Part shown: positions 44,615 to 53,598 of the stretch, one piece after another
How positions within the stretch are numbered: position 1 is the stretch's first letter
Layout of the letters: every line of letters begins with the position of its first letter
DNA from: Microbacterium halophytorum
GTDB lineage: Bacteria; Actinomycetota; Actinomycetes; Actinomycetales; Microbacteriaceae
Length of the DNA: 64,000 nucleotides
Direction of reading: 5' to 3'
Assembly: GCF_002970975.1 (NCBI RefSeq)
Contig: NZ_PNFA01000013.1
Coordinates: 1 to 64,000, forward strand
Position numbers and translations under genes: made by a program
Notes under the pieces: generated by a model
What the model saw: only the letters and a program-made list of their open reading frames with translations
Told to the model about the DNA's origin: nothing
Database searches by the model: none

Positions 44615-45250
44615 TCACACGTCCCCGTCGAACGCCCCGCCGTCGAGGATCCAGCTGTAGCGCAGGCGGAGCGCCCGCTCGCTGCTCGCCGCGATCGTGG
44701 CGAGCAGCAGCGAGATGTTGGCCCAGAACGGGAGCTGGATCGGACTGACGAACGTCCCGACGCGGTCGGCGACGATGGGGATCCGCGTGATGTCCTCGGC
44801 GATCTGCGGCGCGCCGAGCACGAGCGCGACGACGAGGATGGCCACGGAGGCGGCGCCGATCGAGCGGCTCAGGGCGGGGTGGGTGCGATCCAGGCGTGCG
44901 CGGAGGCCCTCGGCGGACGCGGGGTCGGGCGTGAGCGTCCGCGTGCTGCCGTCCTGCGCGACGAATCGGCAGCGCTTCATGCCGTAGGCGCTGGCGGCGA
45001 CCTGGAGCACGCCGTCCGCGAGCGGGAATGCTGCGGGGAGCTTGGACCTGGCTTCGTTGCGCCCGTCGCGATAGAGGCGCGCCCACACCTCGCCGTCGGC
45101 GTCGCCGCCGTGGCGGACGTCCACGGACCACACCTCGACGGCGCCGTCGGGGCCGCTGCGGTTCAGATGGAAGAGTGACCGCGAGAACACCTGCCACCAC
45201 CGGTACCGCGGGAGCACCTTGCCGTCACCGGGCCGGGGTTTCCGCGCCAT
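44615..45250 (-). CDS. Hypothetical membrane protein
   Basis: This 211-residue protein has a soluble N-terminal half (RWWQVFSRSLFHLNRSGPDG, YGMKRCRFVAQDGSTRTLTP) and two hydrophobic segments near 145-165 (IGAASVAILVVALVLGAPQI) and 178-198 (PIQLPFWANISLLLATIAAS). ATG 45250 is chosen because the frame before it is low-complexity. I recognise no family. Its stop lies at the truncated methyltransferase. Confidence 0.65.
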   Translation of the reverse strand: MARKPRPGDGKVLPRYRWWQVFSRSLFHLNRSGPDGAVEVWSVDVRHGGDADGEVWARLYRDGRNEARSKLPAAFPLADGVLQVAASAYGMKRCRFVAQDGSTRTLTPDPASAEGLRARLDRTHPALSRSIGAASVAILVVALVLGAPQIAEDITRIPIVADRVGTFVSPIQLPFWANISLLLATIAASSERALRLRYSWILDGGAFDGDV

Positions 45251-45362
45251 GTCCGATCTCCTCCTGCTCCGCGTCCTGCTCGTACGACGAGAGCCTATGG
45301 GCGCCGCGCCGCCGCGGGGGAGTGACGATGCGGCCCCCATGGGCGTGACATCTGTCATGGAA

Positions 45363-45408
45363 CGGCGCCGCATCCGGTGCCCCCTTGGGGCTTCCGGACG
45401 CGGCGCCG
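45363..45408. terminator. Terminator-like hairpin after the AAHS carrier gene
   Basis: Two 15-base arms (CGGCGCCGCATCCGG and CCGGACGCGGCGCCG) pair with one mismatch and enclose a second CCCC/GGGG stem. The hairpin lies 8 bases beyond the stop of the minus-strand carrier gene. Confidence 0.6.
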
Positions 45409-45415
45409 CCGGAGC

Positions 45416-46756
45416 TCAGGCGTCCGCGGCCTCGGGGACGCGGCGGAGGACCGTGACCGCCACGGCGCCCAGGACGAGCAGGACCGCCGTGCTGGAGTAG
45501 AGCGCGACGTTGGTCCAGCCCAGGTCGAGCAGGGCTCCACCGGCGATCGGGGCGAAGATGGCGCCGATGCGGCCGACCGCGAGGGCGGAGCCGACGCCCG
45601 TCGCGCGGGTCAGGGCGCCGTAGCGAGCGGGCGCGACCGAGTAGAGCCCCGCGACGCAGCCGTTCACGAGCATCCCGGTTGCGACGCCGAGCACGAAGGC
45701 CAGCGCGAGGAACGGCGTCGAGACGACGAGCGCGACGATCGTCGCCGCCGAGAGCAGCAGGAACGCGATGAGCACGGACTCTTGGTTGAAGCGCACGGCG
45801 ACGGCTCCGTACAGGACGGATCCGACGGCACCGCCGATCGCGAGGGCCATGCCGATCACGACGCCCTGCTCCGCGGTCATCCCGGCTTCGACCATGAGGC
45901 GGGGCGTCCACGAGTTGACGAAGTAGAAGCCGAACATCACGGTGAAGAACGCCAGCCACAGCAGGAGCGTGATCAGGAGCAGGCGGCCTCGGAACAGGTC
46001 GGCCAGGCGCGACTTTGGCGCCTCGGCGGGGAGGTCGGTCATGTGAGCGAGCGACGAGCGCTCAGGGTCGAAGCCGACGCGGCGGGCGATGCGGCGCAGC
46101 TCGCGGTCGGCGTATGCCGGGCGACGGGTCACGAGGAACTGCACGGACTCGGGCACGACGACGATCAGGGCGATCACGACGAGCACGCTCGCGCTCGCGC
46201 CGACGAGGAAGATCGAGCGCCACCCGTAGCTCGCCTCGAGCGAGTTCGCGGCGATGCCGCCGAGGAACGCGCCGACTCCGTAGCCGGCCGTGTACAGGCC
46301 GATGGCCATGCCGCGCCAGCGGCGGCTCGAGAACTCCGACGTGAGCACCGTGATGCTCGCGAGGATTCCGCCCACGCCGAGGCCCGTGAGCACTCGCCAG
46401 ATGCCGAGCTGGAGCACGTCGGTCGACGACGCCGCGAGGAACATGCCGACCGTCGACACGACGGCCGAGCCGATGACGGTCCAGCGCCGCCCGACGATGT
46501 CGGCGAGCCGGCCGATCGCGAACGCGCCGATCGCCATGCCGATGAGCGTGGCGCTGATCACGGTGCCGAGCTCGGACCCGCTCAGAGCGAACTCCTCCTC
46601 GACGTGGACCGACACGAACGACATGGCTGCGACATCGTAGCCGTCGTTCGCGTTCAGGATCACGGCGCACGCGACGATCGCCCACTGGTAGAAGCCCATC
46701 CGGGCGTGCTCGAGATGGTTCCGCAGGTCGCGCGGCCGACTGAGGGTGTGTGACAT
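45416..46756 (-). CDS. MFS aromatic acid:H+ symporter, probably vanillate/protocatechuate
   Basis: The 446-residue carrier has 12 membrane helices. AVILNANDGYDVAAMSFVSV is the AAHS helix 1 with the DGYD form. GRLADIVGRRWTVIGSAVVS is loop 2-3 and SSRRWRGMAIGLYTAGYGVG is the family-specific middle motif. Its promoter spacer holds a 14-bp dyad nearly identical to a site upstream of vanA, so vanillate or protocatechuate is a reasonable substrate. ATG 46756 is preceded by GAAGAAGG. Confidence 0.83.
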   Translation of the reverse strand: MSHTLSRPRDLRNHLEHARMGFYQWAIVACAVILNANDGYDVAAMSFVSVHVEEEFALSGSELGTVISATLIGMAIGAFAIGRLADIVGRRWTVIGSAVVSTVGMFLAASSTDVLQLGIWRVLTGLGVGGILASITVLTSEFSSRRWRGMAIGLYTAGYGVGAFLGGIAANSLEASYGWRSIFLVGASASVLVVIALIVVVPESVQFLVTRRPAYADRELRRIARRVGFDPERSSLAHMTDLPAEAPKSRLADLFRGRLLLITLLLWLAFFTVMFGFYFVNSWTPRLMVEAGMTAEQGVVIGMALAIGGAVGSVLYGAVAVRFNQESVLIAFLLLSAATIVALVVSTPFLALAFVLGVATGMLVNGCVAGLYSVAPARYGALTRATGVGSALAVGRIGAIFAPIAGGALLDLGWTNVALYSSTAVLLVLGAVAVTVLRRVPEAADA

Positions 46757-46811
46757 AAGCGTGGATACCTTCTTCGGTAGGGCTCGGGGCGCTGCCTTGC
46801 GCTCGGCGGTC

Positions 46812-46841
46812 ACCATACCTATCGGGATAGGGAAAGAGCAA
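46812..46841 (-). promoter_or_regulatory. AAHS carrier promoter with operator in the spacer
   Basis: On the minus strand a -35 TTGCTC (46841-46836) and a -10 TATGGT (46817-46812) are 18 bp apart. The dyad CCTATC-GG-GATAGG (46818-46831, plus-strand reading) fills the spacer, a classic repressor position. ATACCTATCG..ATAG recurs at 57614. Confidence 0.7.
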
Positions 46842-46899
46842 ATGCGGATGCGCGGGTTCCGCCGCGGGCCCGGCGGCCGCTGCCCCGTTCCGCGAGCGG

Positions 46900-46911
46900 T
46901 AGCCTCGATGC
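46900..46911 (+). promoter_or_regulatory. Leaderless -10 box for the nucleotidyltransferase-like gene
   Basis: TAGCCT at 46900-46905 lies exactly six bases before ATG 46912. Confidence 0.6.
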
Positions 46912-47565
46912 ATGCCGACTGCCGCCTCCGCCTCGTCCTGGGATCCGCTCGACGCCGAGGGCGTCGCCCGGCTGCTCGGTCCCACGGGGGTCCGCTGGTG
47001 GCTGTCGGGAGGGGCCGCGCTCGACCGCTGGCTCGGGCGGGCGATCCGCCCCCGCCCCAATGTCGACGCGAGTGTCGTGGCATCCGATCTGGCGGCCCTC
47101 GTGGCAGGGCTGCCCGCCGGCTACAGCGCATGGGCGCCGGGCGAGGGGGAGGATGATGTGATCCCCTTCGCCGAGGCGCCCGAGGATGCGGACGTGCAGC
47201 CGGTGCTCATCCGGGACGACGCGGAAGGCGCATGGGTCCTCCAGGTCAACGCAGAGGACGGCTCCCCGCGGGCCTGGGTCTACAAGCGCGACCCTCGCCT
47301 GAACCTGCCGTGGGACAGGGCCGTGATCGACATCGACGGCGTCCCGACGGGCGCGCCCGAGGTGCAGCTGGTGTGGAAGGCGCTGCGCCCGCGAGCGGAG
47401 GACACCGCCGACAAGGACGCCGTCCTGCCGGCGCTCACGGAGGAGGCGGTGTCGTTCTACGAGACGGCGCTGCTGCGCATCCACCCGCACTCGACCTGGG
47501 CCATCCACGTGCGCAGCCCGATGACGCCGGCGAAGGCGAGCTGGAACAGGAAGCCCCGCCCCTGA
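46912..47565 (+). CDS. Nucleotidyltransferase-like protein
   Basis: The 217-residue protein has VRWWLSGGAALDRWLGRAIR near residues 27-46. This resembles the GGxALxxxxG start of aminoglycoside/lincosamide-type nucleotidyltransferases (for example VAGGWALDLHLGR). The usual DVDV metal pair after it appears as NVDASVV, so one acidic residue may be missing. The rest, including AWVYKRDPRLNLPWDRAVID, is similar to uncharacterised relatives. Activity is doubtful. It sits between the carrier and lig genes but has no evident role in the pathway. Confidence 0.65.
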   Translation: MPTAASASSWDPLDAEGVARLLGPTGVRWWLSGGAALDRWLGRAIRPRPNVDASVVASDLAALVAGLPAGYSAWAPGEGEDDVIPFAEAPEDADVQPVLIRDDAEGAWVLQVNAEDGSPRAWVYKRDPRLNLPWDRAVIDIDGVPTGAPEVQLVWKALRPRAEDTADKDAVLPALTEEAVSFYETALLRIHPHSTWAIHVRSPMTPAKASWNRKPRP

Positions 47566-47585
47566 CCCGGGCGGCGCGGTCGGAC

Positions 47586-48494
47586 TCAGCCCGGCCGGTG
47601 GACGTCGGGGATCACGGCGTCGGCGACAACCGAGCGGAACCACCGCTGCGCCGGTGAGAGGCTCGCGTCTCGCCGGGTGTAGAGCGAGACCGGCGTGCTC
47701 TGCGCCGGCCAGGGCAGGTCGGTGATCCGGAGCCCGGAGAACCAGCCGCAGAACACCTCGGCGACGTGGCGGGGGAGGAGCACGACCAGGTCCGTCGCCT
47801 GCAGGACGGCGGGCACCGTCGCGTACTCCTCGACCGTGAGCGTCACCTGCGGCATGAGGCCGTGCTCCGTGAGCGCCTGCAGGGGGAAGACGTGGCCGCC
47901 GCGCGCCGAGACGCGCACGAAGTGGCGGCCCGCGAACATGTCGGGCCCTGCCTCCGGCAGCGGATGCTCGGTCGAGGTGAGCGCGACGTATTCGACGGCC
48001 CGGACGTGCGTGCGCCACAGGCGCGGGCTGCCGATCATCGACACCGTCATGGCGAGGTCGATCGAGCCACGGATGAGGCTCTCCTCCACCTGGTCGGCAT
48101 CGACGCGCTCGACCTGCAGGTGCGGGCGGGACGACTGCCGCGCGAGGGATTCCATGACGGGCGGCAGGAACGTCTGCTCGCCGATCGACGTGAGCCCGAG
48201 GGTGAGCTCGCCGCGGAACCCGGAGGGCTCGAACGCATCCGGATCGCCGACGGTCGCGTCGATCTGCGCGAGCGCTTCGTGCAGCGGACCGAACAGCGCG
48301 GTCGCCTTCGCGGACGGCACCATGTCGTGCCCCTCGCGCCGGAACAGTTCGTCGGCGAAGCGCTCGCGCAGGCGCCGCAGCGTGTAGCTGACGGTCGGCT
48401 GGGTCACGTGCAGCCGCTCCGCCGCGGCCGTGACGCTGCGGAGCTCGTAGAGCACGACGAAGGTGCGCAGCTGGTTCAGATCGGCGAGCGTCAC
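47586..48494 (-). CDS. LysR-family regulator of the lig operon
   Basis: The 302-residue protein has a LysR helix-turn-helix at residues 3-65 (LNQLRTFVVLYELRSVTAAA, ERLHVTQPTVSYTLRRLRER) and a PBP2-type effector domain. It is divergent from the lig operon across 106 bases with a dyad over the -35. It probably activates lig transcription in response to protocatechuate or a pathway intermediate, as LigR does in Sphingobium. GTG 48494 is chosen because the residues before it are not LysR-like. Confidence 0.87.
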   Translation of the reverse strand: MTLADLNQLRTFVVLYELRSVTAAAERLHVTQPTVSYTLRRLRERFADELFRREGHDMVPSAKATALFGPLHEALAQIDATVGDPDAFEPSGFRGELTLGLTSIGEQTFLPPVMESLARQSSRPHLQVERVDADQVEESLIRGSIDLAMTVSMIGSPRLWRTHVRAVEYVALTSTEHPLPEAGPDMFAGRHFVRVSARGGHVFPLQALTEHGLMPQVTLTVEEYATVPAVLQATDLVVLLPRHVAEVFCGWFSGLRITDLPWPAQSTPVSLYTRRDASLSPAQRWFRSVVADAVIPDVHRPG

Positions 48495-48528
48495 GCATCG
48501 ATCCTCTCTATGGAGACGGCCGTTCGTA

Positions 48529-48562
48529 TCTATTGGACTATATAGAACCCCGGACCTAGAGT
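48529..48562 (+). promoter_or_regulatory. lig operon promoter and LysR dyad
   Basis: A -35 TTGGAC (48533-48538) and a -10 TAGAGT (48557-48562) are 18 bp apart. TCTAT-N8-ATAGA (48529-48546) overlaps the -35 and contains CTATATAG. The leader is about 32 bases with AAGGA before the TTG start. Confidence 0.7.
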
Positions 48563-48600
48563 CGTCAGCAACAGCCGCCGAGTGACAAGGACGACACGCG

Positions 48601-49632
48601 TTGATCATCGACATCCACGGGCATTACACGACCGCGCCCGCCCAGCTGGGCGCGTGGCGCGACCTCCAGATCGCCTTCGCGAACGGTGACGGGGAAGCAC
48701 CCGATCCGGCGGCCCTCCGCATCAGCGACGACGACATCCGCGAGACCATCAGCGCCAACCAGCTGCGGCTGATGGACGAGCGAGGCAGCGACGTCACGGT
48801 CTTCAGCCCCCGGGCCTCGTTCATGGCGCACCACATCGGCGACCTCGCCGTCAGCACGACCTGGGCGCGCATCTGCAACGACCTCGTCGCTCGCGTGAGC
48901 TCGCTGTTCCCCGACAGGTTCCTCATGGGGGCGATGCTCCCGCAGTCACCCGGCGAGGACCAGAGGACCACGCTCGACGAGCTGACCCGCGCGGTCGAAG
49001 AGCTCGGCGCCGTCACGGTCAACATCAATCCCGACCCATCGGGTGGCAGGTGGAGCGCCCCGGCCCTGACCGACCGCTCGTGGTACCCGATCTACGAGAA
49101 GCTCGTCGAGTACGAGATCCCCGCCATGGTGCACGTCAGCACCACGTGCCGGCCCGACGTCTTCCACACGACGGGTGACCACTACCTCGGCGCCGACACG
49201 ACGGCGTTCATGCAGCTGCTCAAGGGCGATCTGTTCCGCGACTTCCCCGAGCTCAAGCTCGTCATCCCGCACGGCGGCGGCGCGGTGCCCTATCACTGGG
49301 GGCGCTTCCGGGGCCTCGCGATGGCGCTCGGCAAGCCCGAGCTCGAGGAGCACCTGCTGAACAACGTGTTCTTCGACACCTGCGTCTACCACCAGCCGGG
49401 CATCGACCTGCTGACCGACGTCATCCCGACCGAGAACATCCTGTTCGCGAGCGAGATGATCGGCGCCGTCCGCGACGTCGACCCGCGTACGGGGCACTAC
49501 TTCGACGACACCAGGCGATACGTCGACGCCACGCCGAACCTGAGCGACGACGAGCGCCAGTCGGTTTTCGAGGGCAATGCCCGCCGCGTGTACCCGCGGC
49601 TCGACCGCGCCCTGACCGCCCGCGGGCTCTGA
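48601..49632 (+). CDS. ligJ: 4-oxalomesaconate hydratase (amidohydrolase family)
   Basis: LigJ adds water to 4-oxalomesaconate to give 4-carboxy-4-hydroxy-2-oxoadipate in the protocatechuate 4,5-cleavage pathway. The 343-residue protein opens IIDIHGHYTTAPAQLGAWRD with the metal-binding HxH and has MVHVSTTCRPDVFHTTGDHY, LVIPHGGGAVPYHWGRFRG and ILFASEMIGAVRDVDP, all typical of LigJ. It starts with TTG 48601 after AAGGA. It is first of seven genes that overlap or nearly touch. Confidence 0.9.
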   Translation: MIIDIHGHYTTAPAQLGAWRDLQIAFANGDGEAPDPAALRISDDDIRETISANQLRLMDERGSDVTVFSPRASFMAHHIGDLAVSTTWARICNDLVARVSSLFPDRFLMGAMLPQSPGEDQRTTLDELTRAVEELGAVTVNINPDPSGGRWSAPALTDRSWYPIYEKLVEYEIPAMVHVSTTCRPDVFHTTGDHYLGADTTAFMQLLKGDLFRDFPELKLVIPHGGGAVPYHWGRFRGLAMALGKPELEEHLLNNVFFDTCVYHQPGIDLLTDVIPTENILFASEMIGAVRDVDPRTGHYFDDTRRYVDATPNLSDDERQSVFEGNARRVYPRLDRALTARGL

Positions 49633-49644
49633 GAGAAGGAAAGC

Positions 49645-50337
49645 ATGCGCCTGAACAACCTCGGCATCGTCCGTACGAACATCGAGCGGCCCGACCCGGA
49701 TGACGTGGCACGTCTGTCCGAGTTCGGGGTCGCGACCATCCACGAGGCGATGGGCCGCGTCGGCCTGATGCGCCCCTACATCCGGCCCGCCTACCACGGG
49801 GCGAAGATGTGCGGCCCCGCCGTCACGGTGCTGCTGCAGCCGGGCGACAACTGGATGTTCCACGTCGCCGCCGAGCAGGTACAGGACGGCGACGTCCTCG
49901 TCGCCGGATGCACGACGGAGAGCGAGGACGGCTTCTTCGGCGAGCTGCTCGCCACGTCGCTCACGGCGCGCGGCTGCAAGGGCCTCGTGATCGACGGCGG
50001 CGTCCGCGACGTCGCCGACCTCGAGAAGATGGACTTCCCGGTGTTCTCGCGGGCCGTCAATTCGAAGGGCACGGTCAAGGCCACCCTCGGCTCGGTCAAC
50101 ATCCCCGTCGTCGCCGCCAACGCGCTCGTCAATCCCGGCGACGTGGTCGTCGCCGACGTCGACGGCGTCGTGGTCGTGCCGCGCGAGCTCGTCGGAGCCG
50201 TCGCGGACGCCTCGCGCAAGCGCGAGGACAACGAGGAGGCGAAGCGGCAGCAGTTCCGCGACGGCGTGCTCGGGCTCGACCTGTACGGCATGCGCGAGCC
50301 GCTCGCCGCCGCCGGCCTGGAATACGTGGAGGACTGA
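49645..50337 (+). CDS. ligK: 4-carboxy-4-hydroxy-2-oxoadipate aldolase (RraA-like)
   Basis: The aldolase cleaves the LigJ product to pyruvate and oxaloacetate and often decarboxylates oxaloacetate. The 230-residue protein shows GVATIHEAMGRVGLMRPYIR near residues 30-49, the RraA/HMG aldolase loop GLVIDGGVRDVADLEKMDFP near 113-132, and VNPGDVVVADVDGVVVVPRE near 156-175 with the metal-binding Asp. AGAAGGAA precedes ATG. Its stop overlaps the ligI start as TGATG. Confidence 0.92.
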   Translation: MRLNNLGIVRTNIERPDPDDVARLSEFGVATIHEAMGRVGLMRPYIRPAYHGAKMCGPAVTVLLQPGDNWMFHVAAEQVQDGDVLVAGCTTESEDGFFGELLATSLTARGCKGLVIDGGVRDVADLEKMDFPVFSRAVNSKGTVKATLGSVNIPVVAANALVNPGDVVVADVDGVVVVPRELVGAVADASRKREDNEEAKRQQFRDGVLGLDLYGMREPLAAAGLEYVED

Positions 50338-51284
50338 TGGCGCACGGAGACACCACAGGGCCGTTCGATAAGACCCCCGGCTGGCTCGACTGGTACGACG
50401 GCCCCAGCGTCCCGACGTTCCGGATGCCTCCCGGCGCCGTCGACGCGCACTGCCACGTCTTCGGGCCGGGGGGCGAGTTCCCGTTCGCGCCGGAGCGCAA
50501 GTACACGCCGTGCGACGCCTCGGCCGAGCAGCTGTTCGCCCTGCGCGACCGGCTCGGCTTCGACCGCAACGTGATCGTGCAGGCGACGTGCCACGGCGCA
50601 GACAACAGCGCCCTCGTCGACGCGCTGCAGCGCAGCGAGGGCCGCGCCCGCGGCGTCGCGACGGTCCGCCGCGACGTGGCCGAGGACGAACTGCAGCGGC
50701 TGCATGAGGCGGGCGTCCGCGGCGTCCGGTTCAACTTCGTCAAGCGCCTCGTCGACCGCGTGCCCACCGACTCGCTCGAAGAGATCGTCGCCAAGATCGC
50801 GCCGCTCGGCTGGCACGTGGTCATCTACTTCGAGGCCGAGGACCTCCCCGAGCTGTACGACTTCTTCTCGGGCATCCAGGCCCCCGTCGTCGTCGACCAC
50901 ATGGGCCGCCCCGATGTGTCGAAGGACCCGGAGGGGCCGGAGTTCGGCCTGTTCCTGCGCTTCATGCGCGAGAACGAGAACGTGTGGACCAAGGTCTCGT
51001 GCCCCGAGCGGCTCAGCGTCACGGGGCCGCGCGCGCTCGACGGCGAGCAGCAGGCGTACACCGACGTCGTGCCGTTCGCCCGACGCGTGGTCGAGGAGTT
51101 CCCCGACCGCGTGCTGTGGGGCACCGACTGGCCCCACCCCAACCTCAAGGACCACATGCCCGACGACGGGCTGCTGGTCGACTACATCCCCCGGATCGCG
51201 ACGACGGACGACCTGCAGCGCAAGCTCCTCGTCGACAATCCCCGTCGCCTGTACTGGCCGGAAGACGCACTCGAAGGAGAATGA
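50337..51284 (+). CDS. ligI: 2-pyrone-4,6-dicarboxylate hydrolase
   Basis: LigI hydrolyses 2-pyrone-4,6-dicarboxylate to oxalomesaconate. The 315-residue amidohydrolase has AVDAHCHVFGPGGEFPFAPE near residues 38-57 with the HxH, the substrate contact RKYTPCDAS, QATCHGADNSALVDAL, PVVVDHMGRPD and the closing WGTDWPHPN with the catalytic Asp. The start lies at the overlap with ligK. The TGA overlaps the possible start of the dioxygenase gene. Confidence 0.93.
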   Translation: MAHGDTTGPFDKTPGWLDWYDGPSVPTFRMPPGAVDAHCHVFGPGGEFPFAPERKYTPCDASAEQLFALRDRLGFDRNVIVQATCHGADNSALVDALQRSEGRARGVATVRRDVAEDELQRLHEAGVRGVRFNFVKRLVDRVPTDSLEEIVAKIAPLGWHVVIYFEAEDLPELYDFFSGIQAPVVVDHMGRPDVSKDPEGPEFGLFLRFMRENENVWTKVSCPERLSVTGPRALDGEQQAYTDVVPFARRVVEEFPDRVLWGTDWPHPNLKDHMPDDGLLVDYIPRIATTDDLQRKLLVDNPRRLYWPEDALEGE

Positions 51285-51286
51285 CG

Positions 51287-52648
51287 ATGACACTGGACAA
51301 GCCCTACAAGGACATACCGGGAACGACGATCTACGACGCCGAGCAGGCGCGCAAGGGGTACAACCTCAACCAGTTCGCGATGTCGCTCATGAAGCCGGAG
51401 AACCGCGAGCGGTTCCTGGCCGACCAGTCGGCGTACCTGGACGAGTGGAACCTGAACCCCGTTCAGAAGCAGGCCGTGCTCGACATGGACATGAACACGA
51501 TGATCGCCGAGGGCGGCAACATCTACTTCCTGGCCAAGATCGGCGCCACGCACGGCATGAGCTTCCAGCAGATGGCCGGCTCCATGACCGGGATGACGGA
51601 GGCCGCGTACCGCGACATGATGGTCGGCGGCGGCCGCAGGCCCGAGGGCAACCGCCTCAAGGACCTCGACGGCTGGACGCCGCCGTCGAACGAGAAGGCG
51701 CAGACGATGCGCCCCGACGCACCGGCGAAGTTCACCTCGGCGCTGTTCACGTCGCACGTGCCGGCCATCGGTGCGGCGATGGACCTCGGCAAGACCGAGG
51801 AGCCCTACTGGAAGCGCGTGTTCGACGGCTACGAGTGGACCCGCAAGTGGGCGAAGGACAACGCCCCCGACGTCGTGATCCTCGTCTACAACGACCACGC
51901 CACCGCGTTCGACGCCTCGATCATCCCGACCTTCGTCCTCGGCACCGGCGCGGAGTACCCCGTGGCGGACGAGGGCTACGGCCCTCGCCCCGTCCCGGAT
52001 GTCAAGGGCTACCCGGAGTTCGCGGCGCACCTCGCGCAGTCGATCATCCAGGACGACTTCGACCTGACGCTCGTCAACGAGATGGTCGTCGACCACGGCC
52101 TCACGGTGCCGCTCTCGCTCACCTACGGGGAGCTGGGCCCGGATGAGCAGTGGCCGACCAGGGTCATCCCGCTCGCCGTCAACGTCGTGCAGTACCCGGT
52201 GCCCTCCGCGCGCCGCTGCTACGAGCTCGGCAAGGCCCTGCGCCGCGCGATCGACAAGTGGGACGGCGAGGAGCTGAACGTGCAGATCTGGGGCACGGGC
52301 GGCATGAGCCACCAGCTCCAGGGCCCGCGCGCCGGCCTGATCAACAAGGAATGGGACAACGCATTCCTCGACCACCTGATCGCCGACCCGCTGGGCCTGA
52401 CCGAGTGGCCGCACATGGAGTACGTCGACGAGGCGGGTTCCGAGGGCATCGAGCTCGTCGACTGGCTGATCGCGCGCGGCGCGATGGACGATCAGTTCCA
52501 AGGCGGCGAACCCGTGGTCGACCACCGGTTCTACCACGTGCCCGCGTCCAACACCGCGGTCGGTCACCTGGTGATCAGCAACCCCGCGGCGCCCCACCTT
52601 TCCGAGCCGGCGTCGGCCGGCGCGAACCCCGAGGAGACCACCGAGTGA
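51287..52648 (+). CDS. ligAB: Fused protocatechuate 4,5-dioxygenase (LigA-LigB)
   Basis: This ring-cleaving type II extradiol dioxygenase joins both subunits in one chain of 453 residues. Residues 1 to about 120 are LigA-like (IPGTTIYDAEQARKGYNLNQ, AEGGNIYFLAKIGATHG). Residues about 145-440 are LigB-like, with FTSHVPAIGAAMDLGKTEEP holding an iron-binding His, VILVYNDHATAFD, EMVVDHGLTVPLSL and WGTGGMSHQLQGPRAGLINK. Gallate dioxygenases share this fusion, but LigC and LigI in the operon are needed only for protocatechuate. ATG 51287 is preferred to 51281 since AAGGAG lies seven bases before it. Confidence 0.9.
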   Translation: MTLDKPYKDIPGTTIYDAEQARKGYNLNQFAMSLMKPENRERFLADQSAYLDEWNLNPVQKQAVLDMDMNTMIAEGGNIYFLAKIGATHGMSFQQMAGSMTGMTEAAYRDMMVGGGRRPEGNRLKDLDGWTPPSNEKAQTMRPDAPAKFTSALFTSHVPAIGAAMDLGKTEEPYWKRVFDGYEWTRKWAKDNAPDVVILVYNDHATAFDASIIPTFVLGTGAEYPVADEGYGPRPVPDVKGYPEFAAHLAQSIIQDDFDLTLVNEMVVDHGLTVPLSLTYGELGPDEQWPTRVIPLAVNVVQYPVPSARRCYELGKALRRAIDKWDGEELNVQIWGTGGMSHQLQGPRAGLINKEWDNAFLDHLIADPLGLTEWPHMEYVDEAGSEGIELVDWLIARGAMDDQFQGGEPVVDHRFYHVPASNTAVGHLVISNPAAPHLSEPASAGANPEETTE

Positions 52649-53598
52649 GCGACAAGACCCGCATCGCCGTCGTCGGAGCCACCGGCGCCTTCGGCATGAA
52701 GCACCTCGACGGCCTGGCGAACATCGATGACGCCGTCGTGACGGTCGTCAGCGGCACGCAGCAGGAGAAGACGCAGGCCGTCGCCGACCAGTACGGCGTG
52801 CCGACGGCCGTCGTCGGCCTCGACGCCGTGCTCGAGCGCGACGACGTGGACGCCGTGATCCTCGCCACGCCGACGGGCGTGCACGCGAGCCAGACCCAGG
52901 CCGTGCTCGCGGTCGGCAAGCACGTGCAGGTCGAGATCCCGCTGGCGGATTCGCTCGCCGACGCCGAGGCGACGCTCGCCCAGGCAGAGGCGTCCGACCG
53001 CGTCGTGATGGTCGGCCACACCCGCCGCTTCAACCCCTCGCACCAGCTGGTGCACAACCGCATCGCGGCCGGGGAGTTCGGCGTGCAGCAGATGGACGTG
53101 CAGACGTACTTCTTCCGCCGCACGAACACCAACGCCAAGGGCGAGCCGCGCAGCTGGACCGACCACCTGCTCTGGCACCACGCCGCCCACACGGTCGACC
53201 TGTTCGCCTACCAGGCGGGGAAGATCGTGCAGGCGAACGCCATCCAGGGCCCGATCCACCCCGAGCTGGGCATCGCGATGGACATGTCGATCCAGCTGAA
53301 GAGCGAGTCGGGCGCGATCTGCACGCTGTCGCTCTCGTTCAACAACGAGGGTCCCTTCGGCACGTTCTTCCGCTACATCGGCGACACGGCGACCTACATC
53401 GCGCGCTACGACGACCTGTTCACCGGCAAGGAGGAGCAGATCGACGTCTCGGACGTCGCGGTCAGCATGAACGGCATCGAGCTGCAGGACCGCGAGTTCG
53501 TGGCCGCGATCCGCGAGGGCCGCGAGCCGAACTCGTCGATCCGCCAGGTCATCGACTGCTACCGCGTGCTCGGCGCGCTGGAGGAGCAGCTCGCGTGA
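52645..53598 (+). CDS. ligC: 4-carboxy-2-hydroxymuconate semialdehyde dehydrogenase
   Basis: LigC oxidises the ring-cleavage product (as its hemiacetal) to 2-pyrone-4,6-dicarboxylate with NADP. The 317-residue Gfo/Idh/MocA protein has the Rossmann loop IAVVGATGAFGMKHLDGLAN and the LigC-like MVGHTRRFNPSHQLVHNRIA, TNAKGEPRSWTDHLLWHHAA and HTVDLFAYQAG. GTG 52645 overlaps the dioxygenase stop as GTGA. Other oxidoreductases of the family are excluded mainly by context and these motifs. Confidence 0.9.
   Translation: MSDKTRIAVVGATGAFGMKHLDGLANIDDAVVTVVSGTQQEKTQAVADQYGVPTAVVGLDAVLERDDVDAVILATPTGVHASQTQAVLAVGKHVQVEIPLADSLADAEATLAQAEASDRVVMVGHTRRFNPSHQLVHNRIAAGEFGVQQMDVQTYFFRRTNTNAKGEPRSWTDHLLWHHAAHTVDLFAYQAGKIVQANAIQGPIHPELGIAMDMSIQLKSESGAICTLSLSFNNEGPFGTFFRYIGDTATYIARYDDLFTGKEEQIDVSDVAVSMNGIELQDREFVAAIREGREPNSSIRQVIDCYRVLGALEEQLA

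Noticed and set aside
44600..44748. Full-length methyltransferase to the stop at 44748
   Set aside because: After about 44580 the frame is an Arg/Pro-rich shadow of the minus-strand membrane protein gene.
46912..47565. Aminoglycoside resistance gene
   Set aside because: Only the first nucleotidyltransferase motif is present and the metal-binding pair is altered, so resistance is not supported.
51287..52648. Gallate dioxygenase as the primary call
   Set aside because: Direct gallate cleavage would not need LigC and LigI, which are translationally coupled to this gene.
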